A stretch of DNA of 64,000 nucleotides from Phycomyces blakesleeanus NRRL 1555(-) (GCF_001638985.1 NW_017265138.1:1-64000), one strand, 5' to 3'; shown: positions 48,698 to 60,605, counted from the stretch's first letter. The notes: generated by a model not told the origin, from the letters alone. Translations and numbers: made by a program.

Positions 48698-49341
48698 TTG
48701 TTATAGTCTGTACGTTTGTGTGTGTAAGTTCGAATGCGAGTACGAGTACAAGTGTGGGTATAAGTGCGTTTACGTTTACTTTTACGTGTGCGTGTGCGTG
48801 TGCGTGTGCGTGTACGTGTACGTGTACGTGTACGTGTGTTTGCAAAGGAGAAACAAGTACAGGAGAAACAGACACTTTTATTTTATTTTTTGGGATAAAG
48901 CGCTTGTACAAAGGAAGTGGAGTTTAGAAATCTTATTAATTATTCTTATAATAAAATTGAGGACGTGGCTTTATCTATTTTTCTTTAATATTCTTCACCA
49001 CCCTATTTGGCAGCAGCAGCAGCCATCACCGTCGCCTCAACATCAGCCAACTGCGGCGGGACGGCAACCACCACTCCAAAAAAAAATATAATTCATTGGG
49101 TTTGTGACTCTTATTGGTTCATAAACCGGAGATTCAAACACAATATATATATAACAAATAAGGAAGATCAAATGAGGCTGCAAAATAAAAGAAAAATATA
49201 GCACACACACACATATATATACATATATAAATTAAACTACAAAGAAAACCAAAGATCTTGTACATTTATTGCTTTGATTAAGAAGCAGCAGCAACAACAA
49301 CAACAACAACAAACACTAGATTACATTAGATTACACAAAGG
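48698..49341. promoter_or_regulatory. Divergent TXNL1/SSU72 promoter region
   Basis: It contains an ACGTGT/GCGTGT hexamer run (48770-48838) close to the TXNL1-like ATG. A GC-rich Gln/Pro-coding-like patch (49007-49078) and a CAACAA run (49280-49312) also lie here. None has a clear start codon in frame with SSU72, but an upstream SSU72 exon cannot be excluded. Confidence 0.45.
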
Positions 49342-50537
49342 ATGGTCAAATACGCTGTTATTTGCGCGAGTAATCAGAATCGCTCCATGGAGGCGCACAA
49401 TGTTCTTGCGTAATTATCTTTCTTTGTCAGATTACACTCTTCTATTTTCTCTTTTATACATGTATATTATTGTTGTCTGTTTGGTTTTCTTTTTTAAAAT
49501 TGTGAATGGAAATGACCTTTAAGAGATAATTATTAATAATAATAATAATAAGACGTCTTGCAACACGTAAATTAATACTGTGTAAATTATATATGTAATA
49601 CGTATATGTATATAATTTTCTAGTAAAAAGGGATTCGATGTAGCATCCTATGGTACAGGAACAATGGTACGCTTACCAGGTCCTTCGATTGATAAGCCAA
49701 ATATCTATCCATTCGGAACACCTTATGATCAAGTATATCAAGAATTAGAAGGCAAAGATCAACAGCTGTAAGAAGATACATACGTGTATATACATATGTG
49801 ATTTTATTTTATTTATGTATAGTGTGTGTGTGTATGTTTTAAAAGAAGTGTATGCTTTAGTTTCTTTTATATAAAAAAAATATTTAAAAATAAAAAGAGA
49901 TTATTGGGTGTTAATGTGCTTGAGTTAATGATTCTTATTTTACTGCTCTTTCTTTTCTTTGTTCTTTTGGAGTGTATAGCTATACACAAAATGGACTCTT
50001 GACAATGCTTGATCGAAACCGAAAAGTTAAAGACGCTCCTCAACGTTGGCAAGAATCTGTAGATACCTATGATGTTATTATTACATGTGAAGAACGATGC
50101 TTTGATGCAGTTGTTGAAGGTAACTATTTTATGTTTTTGTTATTATTTGGCTTTTGGCTTTTGGCTTTTGGTTTGATACTTGAGGAATTCATTTTTAATT
50201 TAATTATCACTACAAGATTTATCCAACCGTGGCCAGTCTCTCAACAAAAGTACACATGTAATGAATGTCGAAATCAAGGATAATCATGAAGATGCTACCT
50301 TGGGCGGCAGAGCTATCTTACAGTTGGCTCAAATGGTAAATCTTACTATTATACGCACATTGCTGTACTCAAATGAAATACGTTATTGATTGATTTGGTT
50401 TATTAATCTGCATTATCTTTTGTGTGTTGTAGATCGAGTCTTCGTTTGATATCGACGCTGATGTAGATGACATTATCGACCGCTACACAGAAAAGAATCC
50501 AAATTTCCCTATTCTTCACACAGTTGCTTATTTTTAA
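49342..50537 (+). CDS. SSU72: RNA polymerase II CTD phosphatase SSU72 (191 aa)
   Basis: Five exons: 49342-49409, 49624-49767, 49980-50119, 50217-50335 and 50433-50537, all GT-AG, 576 nt. The N-terminus [20 protein letters not shown] holds the CX5RS phosphatase loop (Cys8 to Arg14-Ser15). Other family signatures are [46 protein letters not shown] (general-acid Asp) and [14 protein letters not shown]. The C-terminus is HTVAYF. SSU72 removes phosphate from Ser5 and Ser7 of the Pol II tail and works in the cleavage/polyadenylation complex. Length matches human SSU72 (194 aa). No defect seen. Confidence 0.95.
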
Positions 50538-50865
50538 ACAAAAAAACAATTAGCAAACTTTTCATATATGTATTTCTCTTTCTTTTTTAAAGAAGAATAA
50601 AGCCCATGTCATAGATAAATCTATTGTTAAAATTAGGCTTCTTTAACGACACATCTCAACCACTCACTCAGGGAAGCAAAGAAGCAGCCGATTAATTGTA
50701 TAAAGATCATCAAAGATATATTTGTTGATACATTTTATATTGTTTTTTCTTCTTCTTTTTCTTTTATTAGATAACATTATTATTGTTGTTGTTGTTATGA
50801 AAAAAAATGGGAATGCCTATACTTTGTTCAAAGCTTCTTGTATGTGTGTATATTATATAATCTGT
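50538..50865. other. Convergent 3' region of SSU72 and chitosanase
   Basis: About 330 bp, AT-rich, no gene seen. It probably holds both polyadenylation sites (AATAAAG at about 50596). Confidence 0.6.
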
Positions 50866-52419
50866 TTACTTTTTACATCTTCTGGTGTCGATCAAGTCTT
50901 GTTCTGTGCCCTTGACTGTGACACCGAAGTTCTTGAGTTTGACTGGTTTTGCAAGGTCCTTATTTGTGCTAAATTTGCTGACAAGCCCCTGTAAATCCTC
51001 ACTACGAGTGGCACTATCGGGCCAGACATCATCTCTAAAAAGAATGAAGTTAAAGTTAGAAATTATTCTTAATTCTCTAAAAAAAAACAAGAAAGGCAAC
51101 ATACGGATAACAGCATTGAAGTTCGCGTCTTGTGGTAAGGAAACGAGTCAAGAAAGACTGTTCAGTCTCGTTCTTTTTCCGACCGCCTGTCAATGTAAGA
51201 ACTCGAACGATATTAATGTCTTGTTCTACATATTGATAACCATGCTGAATGATTGTGTCTACAGAATACAAAAGAAAAGCAAATAAAGAGTATAAATATA
51301 CAAGTACACATGTAATATTTTTATTTTACTTTAATTAATTCATATATATCTATCTCTATATCTTTTCAAACAATACAAGCAAAGTAAAGAAGAAGAAGAA
51401 ATTACCATAGAATATAGCTCTTCCAAGGGCACTATTGACTCCATATGCGGCTGCATAACGTGCACTGGGGAGCATATAGTTATTGTATGCCCAGTCTTTT
51501 TGAACCTTTGGGAATGCTTCTCCTTTACGGCAAGCTTCGGTCTTCCATGCCTTTGAGAACCCCTCGAGACCCTTTGTGGTTCCTCTTCCGGTTCGATCAC
51601 AGAAAGGCAGGGCACTGATTTTGGCTAATTTGGAAAGGTAAGGCTTGAATGCATTATTGGGATTCTTTTTTGAGTAAGCTTTGATGACCGTTTCGGCGTC
51701 ATTGGTTCCTGTCTAATTGATAGAATATAAAGATATATATATATGTAAAAGTGAAACAATTGGGTGAGTAAATACTATACATAGATACATATTGGAGTAC
51801 AGAAGAATGAGATAGAGAACTCACTGTGAATCCAACGTATCCGCATGTGTAGCCACGCAAATCTCCAATGTCAACACAAGATCTTTAATAATCTGTTAAT
51901 AAAAAAACGGCTTTGCTGTATATACATAATGCGTGTAAATACTTACGCAAATGCAAAATTAGTGCTTCCTTCTTCAAAAACATTGGTTATAAGGCTCGAC
52001 ATTTTTCGAGTGCGATCGTCGATAGATGTAACCTTTGGCAGTTTTGAAAGGTTATAGTATGTAGTTCCGTTCTTAGGGGTAATACATTCTCTCTACAAAA
52101 CATATATGCACACATACATACAACAGTAAAATAAGTATTAATTAATAAATAATAATAATAATAATAATAAAAGAAAGAATCAAAGTAAATACAACATTTC
52201 TTATTATTTTCTATAGGGTTCGCTTACTACTTTATTATATTTTTTTATAATTACCTGGTGGCCATCGCCAAACTTGAATTTTGCACAGATCCCCTCATTA
52301 GGTGTGAATTTCCCTTGGCATGCACTGTACTTCTTTGCATATCCTGATTGAACAAGTCCAAGTAGGATAAGGCCAAATAGAATAATCCGACTCGAATGGC
52401 TTAATATGAGAGATAGCAT
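50866..52419 (-). CDS. Secreted GH46 chitosanase (332 aa)
   Basis: Six exons: 52419-52255, 52092-51947, 51882-51825, 51712-51406, 51258-51105 and 51034-50866, 999 nt. A signal peptide (RIILFGLILLGLVQSGYA) ends near residue 28. A short Cys-containing region (about 30-65) comes next. The GH46 part starts at MSSLITNVFEEGSTNFAFA, with a likely catalytic Glu, then SCVDIGDLRGYTCGYVGFTTGTNDA, with the likely catalytic Asp of DIGD. In the Streptomyces enzyme these are E22 and D40. It would cut beta-1,4-glucosamine chains of chitosan outside the cell or in the wall. Chitosan is a main wall polymer of Mucoromycota, so a wall-remodelling role is plausible, but a nutritional role is also possible. Reads as intact. 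Confidence 0.88.
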
Positions 52420-53766
52420 TATATATTCTTCTTTATTTATATATATATATATATATTTAATAGAGATAAATGGTAAATGGTTGGAAAGAAAGACCAAGAA
52501 TATAAAAAGAAAGGAGAAGTGAACCATGCCTCCCTTTATATATATATGTCCCTGATGTACTTTGTATGTATGTAAAGTACTTTCTATCCCACACACACAC
52601 GCACCCTATATATATATATTTGATTTTTCTGTTCTCTAATAACTCTATTCAAACCTCTTTCCCTCTTTCCCTCTTTCCCTCTTTCCCTCTTTCCCTCTCT
52701 CTCTCTCTCATACACACACCTTTTCTGTTTCTCTCCTTACAAAACTTCTTGGTGTCTCCTTTGAGATCCAGACTCGCTGAAAAAGTACATTGCTAAGAAA
52801 GCTGAGAAAGTAGCGTGTAGAATAGCAATTGAATGATCTGAAGCACAAACTTTTATTATAATGTTTCTAAAGACGCAATAAGTACAATGGGCGTACAAAT
52901 TGTAATTAGTAGCATACCACTTTGCTCTCTTCATTCATTTTTTTTTCTTCTTTTGGCCGTGTATAAATTAACCTTGTTCTTATTTGGTTGAGATAAAAAA
53001 AAACCCCCAAAAAACCCCGAATCACAAAATCAGTGAACCCTTGGGGGAGGGCATTGAGTTTATTAAGCCCTGGTATTATATATATATATATATAAAGAGA
53101 CTTATCTATTATTGCTATTATAATGCACCCTGTCATTAATTGGATCAGATTTGATTACCATTAATGCTTTGACTTTAATTCAAATTAGCTACTCATCAAT
53201 AATAAATGTTCACACGCCAACTGACACTCAATAATAACAAATGCACATGCACATGCTTATAATTATTATTTATTTATTTATTCTACTTTATTTTTGGTAG
53301 ACTATATAATAGCTGTACTTTATCGGCTTACTGCCAAACAATCAAACGTCAAATAAGCAATGAAAATAAAGGAATCTGTTGATTATAGATGTCTATTATT
53401 ATTTGATAAATCCACAAACACATACACATACACACTCACGCACTCATAGAAAAAGATAGAGATAGAGATAGAGAGAGAGAGAGAGGAACTTTGTTAACCA
53501 TTGTTACTTGTCTCTATATTAGGATGGGATAAAGGTAGTTGGTGAATGAAAAAAATAAGACATCTTGTAATTGATAAAAATGGCTAGATTTGGACTAAAT
53601 TGGAGTCAAGCTGTATACAGCAATCAATGCTATATATTTTATCTACACATTTTGACTCGTTAAAGAGAAGAAAGAAATAAAGAAATAAGGACAAAGAAGA
53701 GCAACTTTAAGGAAGGGTTCTTGTTGGTCATTTTTTTTTTGGATTTTCTTTTACGTTACCATTTAT
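52420..53766. other. Intergenic, no gene seen
   Basis: 1.3 kb with a CCCTCTTT tandem repeat (about 52658-52712), (TA)n tracts and an A8C5A6C4 patch (52996-53020). A GATAGA/GAGA run lies near 53453-53484. No supportable ORF. Confidence 0.6.
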
Positions 53767-54017
53767 TAGAGACGTTTGTGGACTCAGATTTGTAGAGTTG
53801 CACAGAATATTAGCTAAAAAAGGCTTTTTTTGAAACTCAAATTTTCAACTTGCATTGCCGTATTTAGCTTATTTCTGTTACATAAAATTGTAGGACATTC
53901 ATTTTAACTAAACGTACAAGCTGTCATTATCAATTGTGGCTTGATATTCAGTAACGAAAACATTACCGTTACTTGAAAGGGCAGCACCTTTCCCTTTTTC
54001 TTTAACAAAATCTTAAA

Positions 54018-55491
54018 ATGTCTCGTTTTGATCCTATTATCGAACTAACGGATCGTTACATAAATCACAGCTCTCGGCGTATTGCTGAAGAACAAGAGCG
54101 AGGATGGGTATCTGTTCCTGAACAGCAAGAGGAACATGCAGATGTTTACGAAGATCAAGAGCCCACCAATGAAGAAATTCAAGAAGCACTTGCTCAATAT
54201 GCCCGAGACCATGAGCAGGAAGGGGAACGCATAGCTGTCTCCTTGCATTGTCAAGGTTGCTTAGGCCCAAGCACCTTGTCTGATGAAGATTCTAAACTTC
54301 TGTTTAGATTCACGCAGCCCTAGGTATAATTAAATCATTGCTTTCAAGAAAAAAAAGTACTAATTTAATATATTTATAAAACCAGATACGCTCCTTGGCC
54401 ACTCTTCTTGAAATGGGAGACATCGTCTACTTTCGAAAAGGCACTCCAAGTGAATTTTCTCTGCCAATGACACTGGCTCTGATGATTGTGCTTCGCAGAA
54501 TGGTTTTCCCTGCTCGCTTAGTAGATTTATCTCTGCTCTTTGGAAAGGGAAAGTCTACTCTCAGTGTCATCTTCAATGAAATGATAGAGAAGATTTATAT
54601 TAAGTTCTATTCAGCCTTGAAGTTTGACTACTGTCAATTCCGGGAATCAAACCTGATGCGCTTCAGCCGAGCCATTAGAGAAAGATGTAAATAACACTTG
54701 CAAAATATAATATTAGTTTAATAGTACTTACGTTTTATATATTATTTGGATAAAAGCACCGGCAATGTACTGTGTTGGGTTTATTGATGGAACCTTCAAT
54801 AAGATAGCAAGGCCCATTGTTGATCAAGAGGGGGCATACAATGGCCATTACGTGAGTGAAAGATTGGACATATAGATCTGACACATGTCTTTACTCAATT
54901 TATATACTCTTTATAGCGAGGACATGGTTTGAAGTACCAAGCAGTGGTAACACCTGATGGTATTACTTCGTCCATCATGAGGCTAGACTGTGATAGAAAT
55001 CATAATGTGTGCATGTACTGCGAAAGTCAATTGGATGTCATGATGTGTGTAGCATTTGACTTTACAAGCATAAATGGTCTATGCTATTACTTGTATGGTG
55101 ATCCGGCATGTACCACATCAGACCATATGATGATTCTTTACAGAAGATATAAGTATTGTATAATTATCTATCTTGACAGTAAAGTCTTATGGCTTATATA
55201 TTTTTTGTTTTAAAAATGGCTGATGAGCAAAAACTTGCTATCAACAAAAGTATGTCTGCTGTGCGAATTTCCGCGGAGCACGAGTTTGCTCATGTCGGGA
55301 GTCTGTGGGCTTTCTTAAAGTACTCACAGACCCAAAGAAGTGGTCAGTCCCCAGTGGGACTATATTATATTGTTGGAACGTTCTTGAAGAACCTCCATGT
55401 CTGTTATAATGGAGGAAACCAGACAAGCAAAAAGTACGGTGTTGCTCCTCCTACACCAGAGCAGTACATTTATGGATTATTAAACCAATAA
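54018..55491 (+). pseudogene. Harbinger DDE transposase with in-frame TAG
   Basis: Exons are about 54018-54323, 54386-54686, 54757-54851 and 54917-55151, plus a last exon from about 55210-55250 to 55491. The N-terminal part is acidic. Exon 2 has a helix-turn-helix-like stretch (LVDLSLLFGKGKSTLSVIFNE). The DDE residues are in VGFIDGTFNKIARP, LYGDPAC and VRISAEHEFAHV, with YRGHGLKYQAVVTPDG between them. TAG at 54321 falls just before the exon 1 donor and fits CAG to TAG. The splice into the last exon is unclear because no acceptor gives a clean phase. It is probably inactive as read. Confidence 0.78.
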
Positions 55492-55585
55492 TATTTTTTT
55501 ACTCCAAACTATCTGTAATGTGAAGAAATTTGATGACTATTATGACATGTTTTACGTATATATATTTTTATTGTTTTTTAAGACC

Positions 55586-56408
55586 TTAAAGCAGGTATCT
55601 CTGCATATTGTACTCGAAACGAGCCTGTCTCTGCTCCAGTGTTCTCTGCCTTGTCTCGATAGCCAGAAATCCTCTTTCGACATTCTCCTCCAACCTGCGC
55701 ATTGAGGTAAGTACCTCACCATCACTTATTCCAGCCACCATACTGGACAATTCATCCCGAAAGGACTTCAACATTTCTCTGGCATCAGAAAAGTCGGCCG
55801 TCGATTGACTGACTAGATGTCCAGAAGAACTGCCCTCTACTTTATCTGTCTATTTCTTTTGTTCAACAACTCTCAACGGATTTTTGGACTTCAATAAAGT
55901 CGCTCTCTCCACGACTTTATCTGCAGCTGCCTGCTTCTGGACTTCTTCCTCGGAAGTCAATTGCTTTTTCATGGCCTTGCCCCGATCTCCTTCAGCCTCC
56001 TTTAAAAACTTATAGTATTAAACACATTGATATTCGACGAATATACCTAATACAACGTGAAGATTACCAATTCAACAAGCTGAAAGAGAAGCTGATCGAG
56101 ATCAGAGTAGCTCTCGTTTGACCCTGTCATTTTTTTTCTTGGGCCTGTCTTGCTTTGAACTGCTTGACCAGATTCTTGTGTCTCTGCTTGAGTGTTGAGA
56201 CACCAATTTCGTTGCCTTTACCTCCGGCATCATTGACCTTTTTGAGGATTTCATCCCAGGCAGCACCCGATTGCCCATGACCAGCATATGAGGGGTGTCG
56301 GTGGATCAACGATTCCACAAGGAGTCTGTCTCTTCCAGCGATCAGATTTATCTTGTGATTAAATCTGATGGGAGCGTCTGCAGCGAAAGTATTCATATGT
56401 GCGTTCAT
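55586..56408 (-). pseudogene. Harbinger Myb/SANT-like accessory protein, frameshift plus TAG
   Basis: ATG at 56408; the open frame upstream lacks one. A Myb/SANT-like trihelix covers about residues 8-90 (FNHKINLIAGRDRLLVESL, AAWDEILKKVN, LKQRHKNLVKQFKARQ). At the A8 run near 56135 the frame must shift by one base to continue as MTGSNESYSDLDQLLFQLVEL. A later exon (about 56000-55586) is a long coiled coil with REMLKSFRDELSS and RRLEENVERGFLA. It contains TAG at 55852-55850 after VVEQKK. In known Harbinger elements such a protein carries the transposase into the nucleus and binds the ends. That role is inferred here. Confidence 0.7.
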
Positions 56409-56681
56409 GTTTAAAACCAAGTGAAGGAAAAGTGGTAAAAACGCGTATTATGATAGTAGGATGTTTATAAAATTAAAATTACAAGTGACTTTTTTCGGTG
56501 TTATAATTATCAGCTTGCCGTTAGTTTAGAGCAGAAAATAAACGAATATGAGAGGCTACCAATTTGAATAAGGTTTGGTAGAGTAGTGTCTCTATATAGA
56601 TGTGTATGTAACATCGGGTTTCCTTTCTAAGGCAATGAGCTCGTGCAAAAAGTTGAAAATCTGAGTCCACAAACGTCTCTA

Positions 56682-57195
56682 TTCATTTGTTTTAATTAAT
56701 CCGTTAATTAATTAAATTAGCTAGGTAGATGCGTTGTTCCTGATTAAAATCCAGACAAACAATTGTAATACGTTACGAATTCTTGTAGATTTCTTATTTG
56801 AATTATGTCCTCTTGCATAATAAAAGGAATAAAAAATAAAAGATATTGTGGGATTATTACACTTTCATTGCTGTTTCTGTTTCATATTCAATCATCATCT
56901 TTTTCTTTTTCTTCTTGTCTTGCATACAAATACTCAAATTCCCAATAACAGTAAAATTGTAAAAATAAAATAAAATACAGGGATCTTGATAAGAGGCTGA
57001 GTCACCCTGTATTCCAAGCATAAATACTTGACTAACATAAAGCAATAGATAAGCCAATATTAAGCAACTGAATAATCGAAGAAACAAAGTAATGAGGATT
57101 TCAAACATAGTCTTTGGTGAGGCTTAGATTTTTATTTTATTTTATATATCAAACCTATTGAATTTTTGCATAAAATTGGCTTTTGAACCCTTGTA
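56682..57195. other. Spacer, nothing recognised
   Basis: Unique AT-rich sequence with a (TTAATTAA)-type palindrome near 56695-56718. The Leu-rich minus frame at 57108-56857 has no support. Confidence 0.5.
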
Positions 57196-57197
57196 CA

Positions 57198-57388
57198 GTG
57201 GAGGGGTACTCAATCGGATTCCACAGAATTTTTAAATTCTGCAAGCAATCTTATTGGATTAAAATCCTTATAGCCACGTAAAAAAAAAGGGGAGGAATTT
57301 GATGTCCAAGAAGATGTAGACATTACAAATATGAAAACATATGTTGCTCCTAGATCTAGATTTCACTACTCTATATGTAAATTATAAC

Positions 57389-57423
<35 letters not shown>

Positions 57424-57996
57424 GTGTTTATAGGGAGCCACAGGCTCTGATTTACTAGTAAACCCCTGGAATTATTAGGGGATTTCAACAGTTATTCAAG
57501 CTTTTAAACTTAGGCTTTTGAGTTTAAATTTGAGAAATGATTGGCTGAAATGAGGCTATAACCATTAAAAAAAAAAGACTAAAACTCTTGAACGATTTTG
57601 TTCGAAAGTTTTAATCTTTTAATACATCCTTACTTAAATTTGATTTTGTTTTTTTTTAGAAATTTAATAAATACTTGATGCAAGCATCTGTGCCTCTAAA
57701 CACTACTTTAAACTTATATCCTATTATCACAATGCCTAATAGAACCGAGAGAAGCATTTAGGGTACTCAAAAACACTTAGTAACTCTTACGTATTATTGG
57801 TCAATACTTTAAAACTCAAAGCTTAAGCTTAAAAGCTTAAAGGACTGTTGAAACCCCCTATTATTCAACTTAAGATGCTGGCACATCAAATGTTCACAAA
57901 ATTTCTGCCTTTGCATTTTGATGTCCTCAACTACAAAACAAATATCATTGACTAATGTCCATCTTTGTATTTTTTATATGGAACCTGGCCAAGTAC
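57198..57996. mobile_element. Decayed GGGGTACTCA-family element
   Basis: The left end, about GTGGAGGGGTACTCAATCGG at 57200, pairs imperfectly with GTGGAGTACTTGGCCAGG read backwards from about 57995. The mismatches in the aligned part are transitions, plus a 3-base gap. The left end resembles the GGGGGTACTCAGCCAGATT terminus of the element at 34643. It is disrupted by the nested element at 57476. Confidence 0.45.
57472..57864. mobile_element. 385-bp MITE (57476-57860) with ~50-bp inverted repeats
   Basis: The left end TAGGGGATTTCAACAG and the reverse of the right end TAGGGGGTTTCAACAG match over about 50 bp at roughly 80 percent. TTAT lies directly outside both ends (57472-57475 and 57861-57864). 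No coding potential, so it is non-autonomous. The superfamily is not determined. Confidence 0.8.
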
Positions 57997-59415
57997 TCCA
58001 CCGTTTAGTAAAAAAAAAAAAAAAAAAAAGGGGGGGGGGGATAAGTGTAAAATATAATAAAATTGATATTTTACTCTTTAAAGTACTCCAAGACATCAAA
58101 ATGAAATATTTCCTGACTCAATTCGCAAGCTTTTTTTTGTGCATTGAATTTGGATATCTTGATTCTCTTTAGATTATATTTGCAGCTAATTATTTTACTA
58201 CTTTAACCTCTACGGTCTGCATCTGCACCAGAAAAGATAATAAGCTGTATATACATCAAGACTGTATATTTGATTTTCATTCATTCATTTTTTGTGCCGT
58301 TCCTTTTTTAATTGACTTTAATACATATTTAAAGAAATGTATATATGTTCTAGAGTTAAGAATACTAATACTAATAGAAGAAGAATAAAAAAGAATTAAG
58401 ATGATACATGGCCATTGGTAGAAGAGTTTGTACAAGTCTATCCTTAAAATAATACCCATAGATAGTCTGTGGGCTTTAGTCATCATGTGGTTCGTATTTC
58501 TTAGTAGAGCGACTGTTTTTTTTTAATACTTGATACCATAAGAGCTAGTCAGAAAAATCTTACTGCGCTAGATTTTAGTAGATAACTAAAGATCCGTACT
58601 GATGGTGGCGGGTAAAAAAAATCATTGTTATTATTATTATTGTTAATATGTTTGAGAATCATTTGTAATATTCTCTCTTGTCCTTCCAGCATACAGCCAA
58701 GACACTTCTTCAAATATATGCCATAATAAACAAAGAATGAAACAAATTATGGAATATGTTTTGCATTGAATATACTTGCTGTAGTTGATGTATTTGGGAA
58801 AAAACAGCATGTCATTCCAATATTCTTCTTATGGTTACTTTAGACTGGCGTGTGAGAATATGATTATGAGTATTATTATTTTTGGGTGTCAAAAGCAATA
58901 ATAGAAAGGTCTATTCAGTTCTATCTGATTTCATTATTTTATTTATTTTTCCTTTCTTTACCGATATGGATTAAATATGACAACAGTCTTTGGACCTCTT
59001 TTAACAATTCTTTTTTTTTTACAAACCCATATCCTTGGATCACGACTCCTACTTTTGTGCTATAATTTGAACTACTAAGCCAAAATAGTGATAATCCGGG
59101 GATGAAATCATGACAGGAAAAAAAAATTGCCAAACTAATACTATAATTTTTATATCTTCAACGTATATTTCAAAGCTCGATTGCGGAGAGAAATCGACAT
59201 TTTGTTTTCTCGGTTCATCTAATCCAAATTGAGATTTTTATATATATAAAAATGTGTGTTAAATGATGTAAGGTCAACGTCAAGAGCATCATGTAGACTT
59301 GTCAATATCAGGAACTTCTTTTTTTCTCTCTCTTATTTCGTCAAGTTGCGTTCTTTATATGATGATATTATATAGCCATTAATAAACCAATCAATCAAAG
59401 ACACCAAAAAAAAAG
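57865..59415. other. Intergenic, no gene seen
   Basis: It includes an A20-G11 tract (58010-58040) just outside the decayed element, and scattered (TA)n. Short frames are not supported. Confidence 0.6.
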
Positions 59416-59422
59416 TATAAAA
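59416..59422 (+). promoter_or_regulatory. TATA box of the CsbD-like gene
   Basis: TATAAAA, 93 bp upstream of the ATG at 59509, in front of a pyrimidine-rich leader. It fits a strongly and inducibly transcribed gene. Confidence 0.5.
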
Positions 59423-59508
59423 GCAACCCTCATCAGCTCCAATATTTTTCGATATTATACAAAGCATCTTCTTCCCAGCTTTTCTCTACTTAACAACAAC
59501 TACAAAAA

Positions 59509-59808
59509 ATGATCGATACTCCCTCCCGCACCGATGGCAAGACCGACCAGTTCAAGGGCAACGTCAAGGAAACCGTTGGTTCCGCAGTTGGTAATGACAG
59601 CCTCAAGCGCGAAGGCAACACCCAGAACAGCACTGGCCACGTCGAGGAGACCACTGCCAAGACTACCGGCTATGTCCAGGGTTTGACTGACCAGGTTTCT
59701 GGTGCCGTCAAGGGTGCCTACAACTCTTTGACTGGAAACACTACCGATGAGGCCGGCAACAAGGTCGAGCAGAAGAAGGGTGAAGCCCAGAAGAACTTTA
59801 ACTCTTAA
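59509..59808 (+). CDS. CsbD-like stress-response protein (99 aa)
   Basis: An uninterrupted small gene with GC-rich, C-ending codons, unlike its AT-rich surroundings, which suggests high expression. The product is hydrophilic and made of related segments: TDQFKGNVKETVGSAVGND, HVEETTAKTTGYVQGLTDQV and AVKGAYNSLTGNTTDEAGNK. These match the CsbD family (general stress proteins with K/G/N-rich amphipathic repeats, known in bacteria and common in fungi). There is no signal peptide, so it is probably cytosolic. Biochemical function is unknown for the family. A TATA box lies 93 bp upstream. No defect seen. Confidence 0.88.
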   Translation: MIDTPSRTDGKTDQFKGNVKETVGSAVGNDSLKREGNTQNSTGHVEETTAKTTGYVQGLTDQVSGAVKGAYNSLTGNTTDEAGNKVEQKKGEAQKNFNS

Positions 59809-60605
59809 AGAGTGATACTTCGTTCTTTATACGTTTTCTTTTTACCCATATTTTCTTCCCTCCCTTTCTATATTTCTATATTTCTATATTTTTTTTGTGT
59901 ATATGAAATCCGCTTTCCCCTCAATTGTCCCATATTATATTGTCCAAATGTCCTGCGTGAATAAATAAATAAAAAAAAATACAATTCCTTTGAATCAAAT
60001 ATACATGTTGGCTTCTCTTGATATTTCAGTTTTATTTTGATACTAAAGGCATGCAAGCAATTGAATAGACAGATATATAGACAGAAAATATAAATGTGAT
60101 TCAATCCTTCTTCATTATCACCCTCTCTAAAGCTTTAAAGGAAATATTTCAAGAAATGTCAAGTCATAAAAAATGAGGAAAAAGAAAATCATCAACAAGA
60201 TTTATATGTGTTTATTTTTTTATGAATGTCCATATGAATATTATATATATATAAAAGTGTGTGTGTGGGTCTAACGAATGTTTACGCAAAATTTGGATAG
60301 GTTTCTTCTTTTGCTTTTGCTTTTTGCCCTTTTTTTTGGCGTACAAGAAGTAAATTGACGGAAAGAGATAGAGTGTAACAAACAGAGATAATATTCTTCT
60401 TCCTCTTTCTCTGACAATTAAGCTTTGTTTTATCATGTTGTGGTTTTTGGTCCATTGGTTGGCGAGTGGTAGTATAAGAAGAAGAAGAAGAGGGAGAGGG
60501 AGAGGTAAGGGAGGGTTGCTGATGTCGCCTTTGCTATGTATGTATATATATGTGTGTGTGTATATATTATTAATATGATTATGATGATTATTACTATATA
60601 TATGT
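59809..60605. other. Convergent 3' region, no gene seen
   Basis: AT-rich, with (TA)n(TG)n tracts and GAAGAA/GGGAGA repeats (60478-60508). Confidence 0.6.

Larger units (their letters stand above)
53769..56679. mobile_element. PIF/Harbinger element with two convergent genes
   Basis: A perfect 23-bp inverted repeat starts GAGACGTTTGTGGACTCAGA at 53769 and is mirrored to 56679. TA lies outside each end, but I could not confirm a 3-bp TWA duplication (TTA on the left, TAT on the right). It contains a DDE_Tnp_4-type transposase (+) and a Myb/SANT-like protein (-). This is the classic two-gene Harbinger plan. Size is 2.9 kb. Confidence 0.88.
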
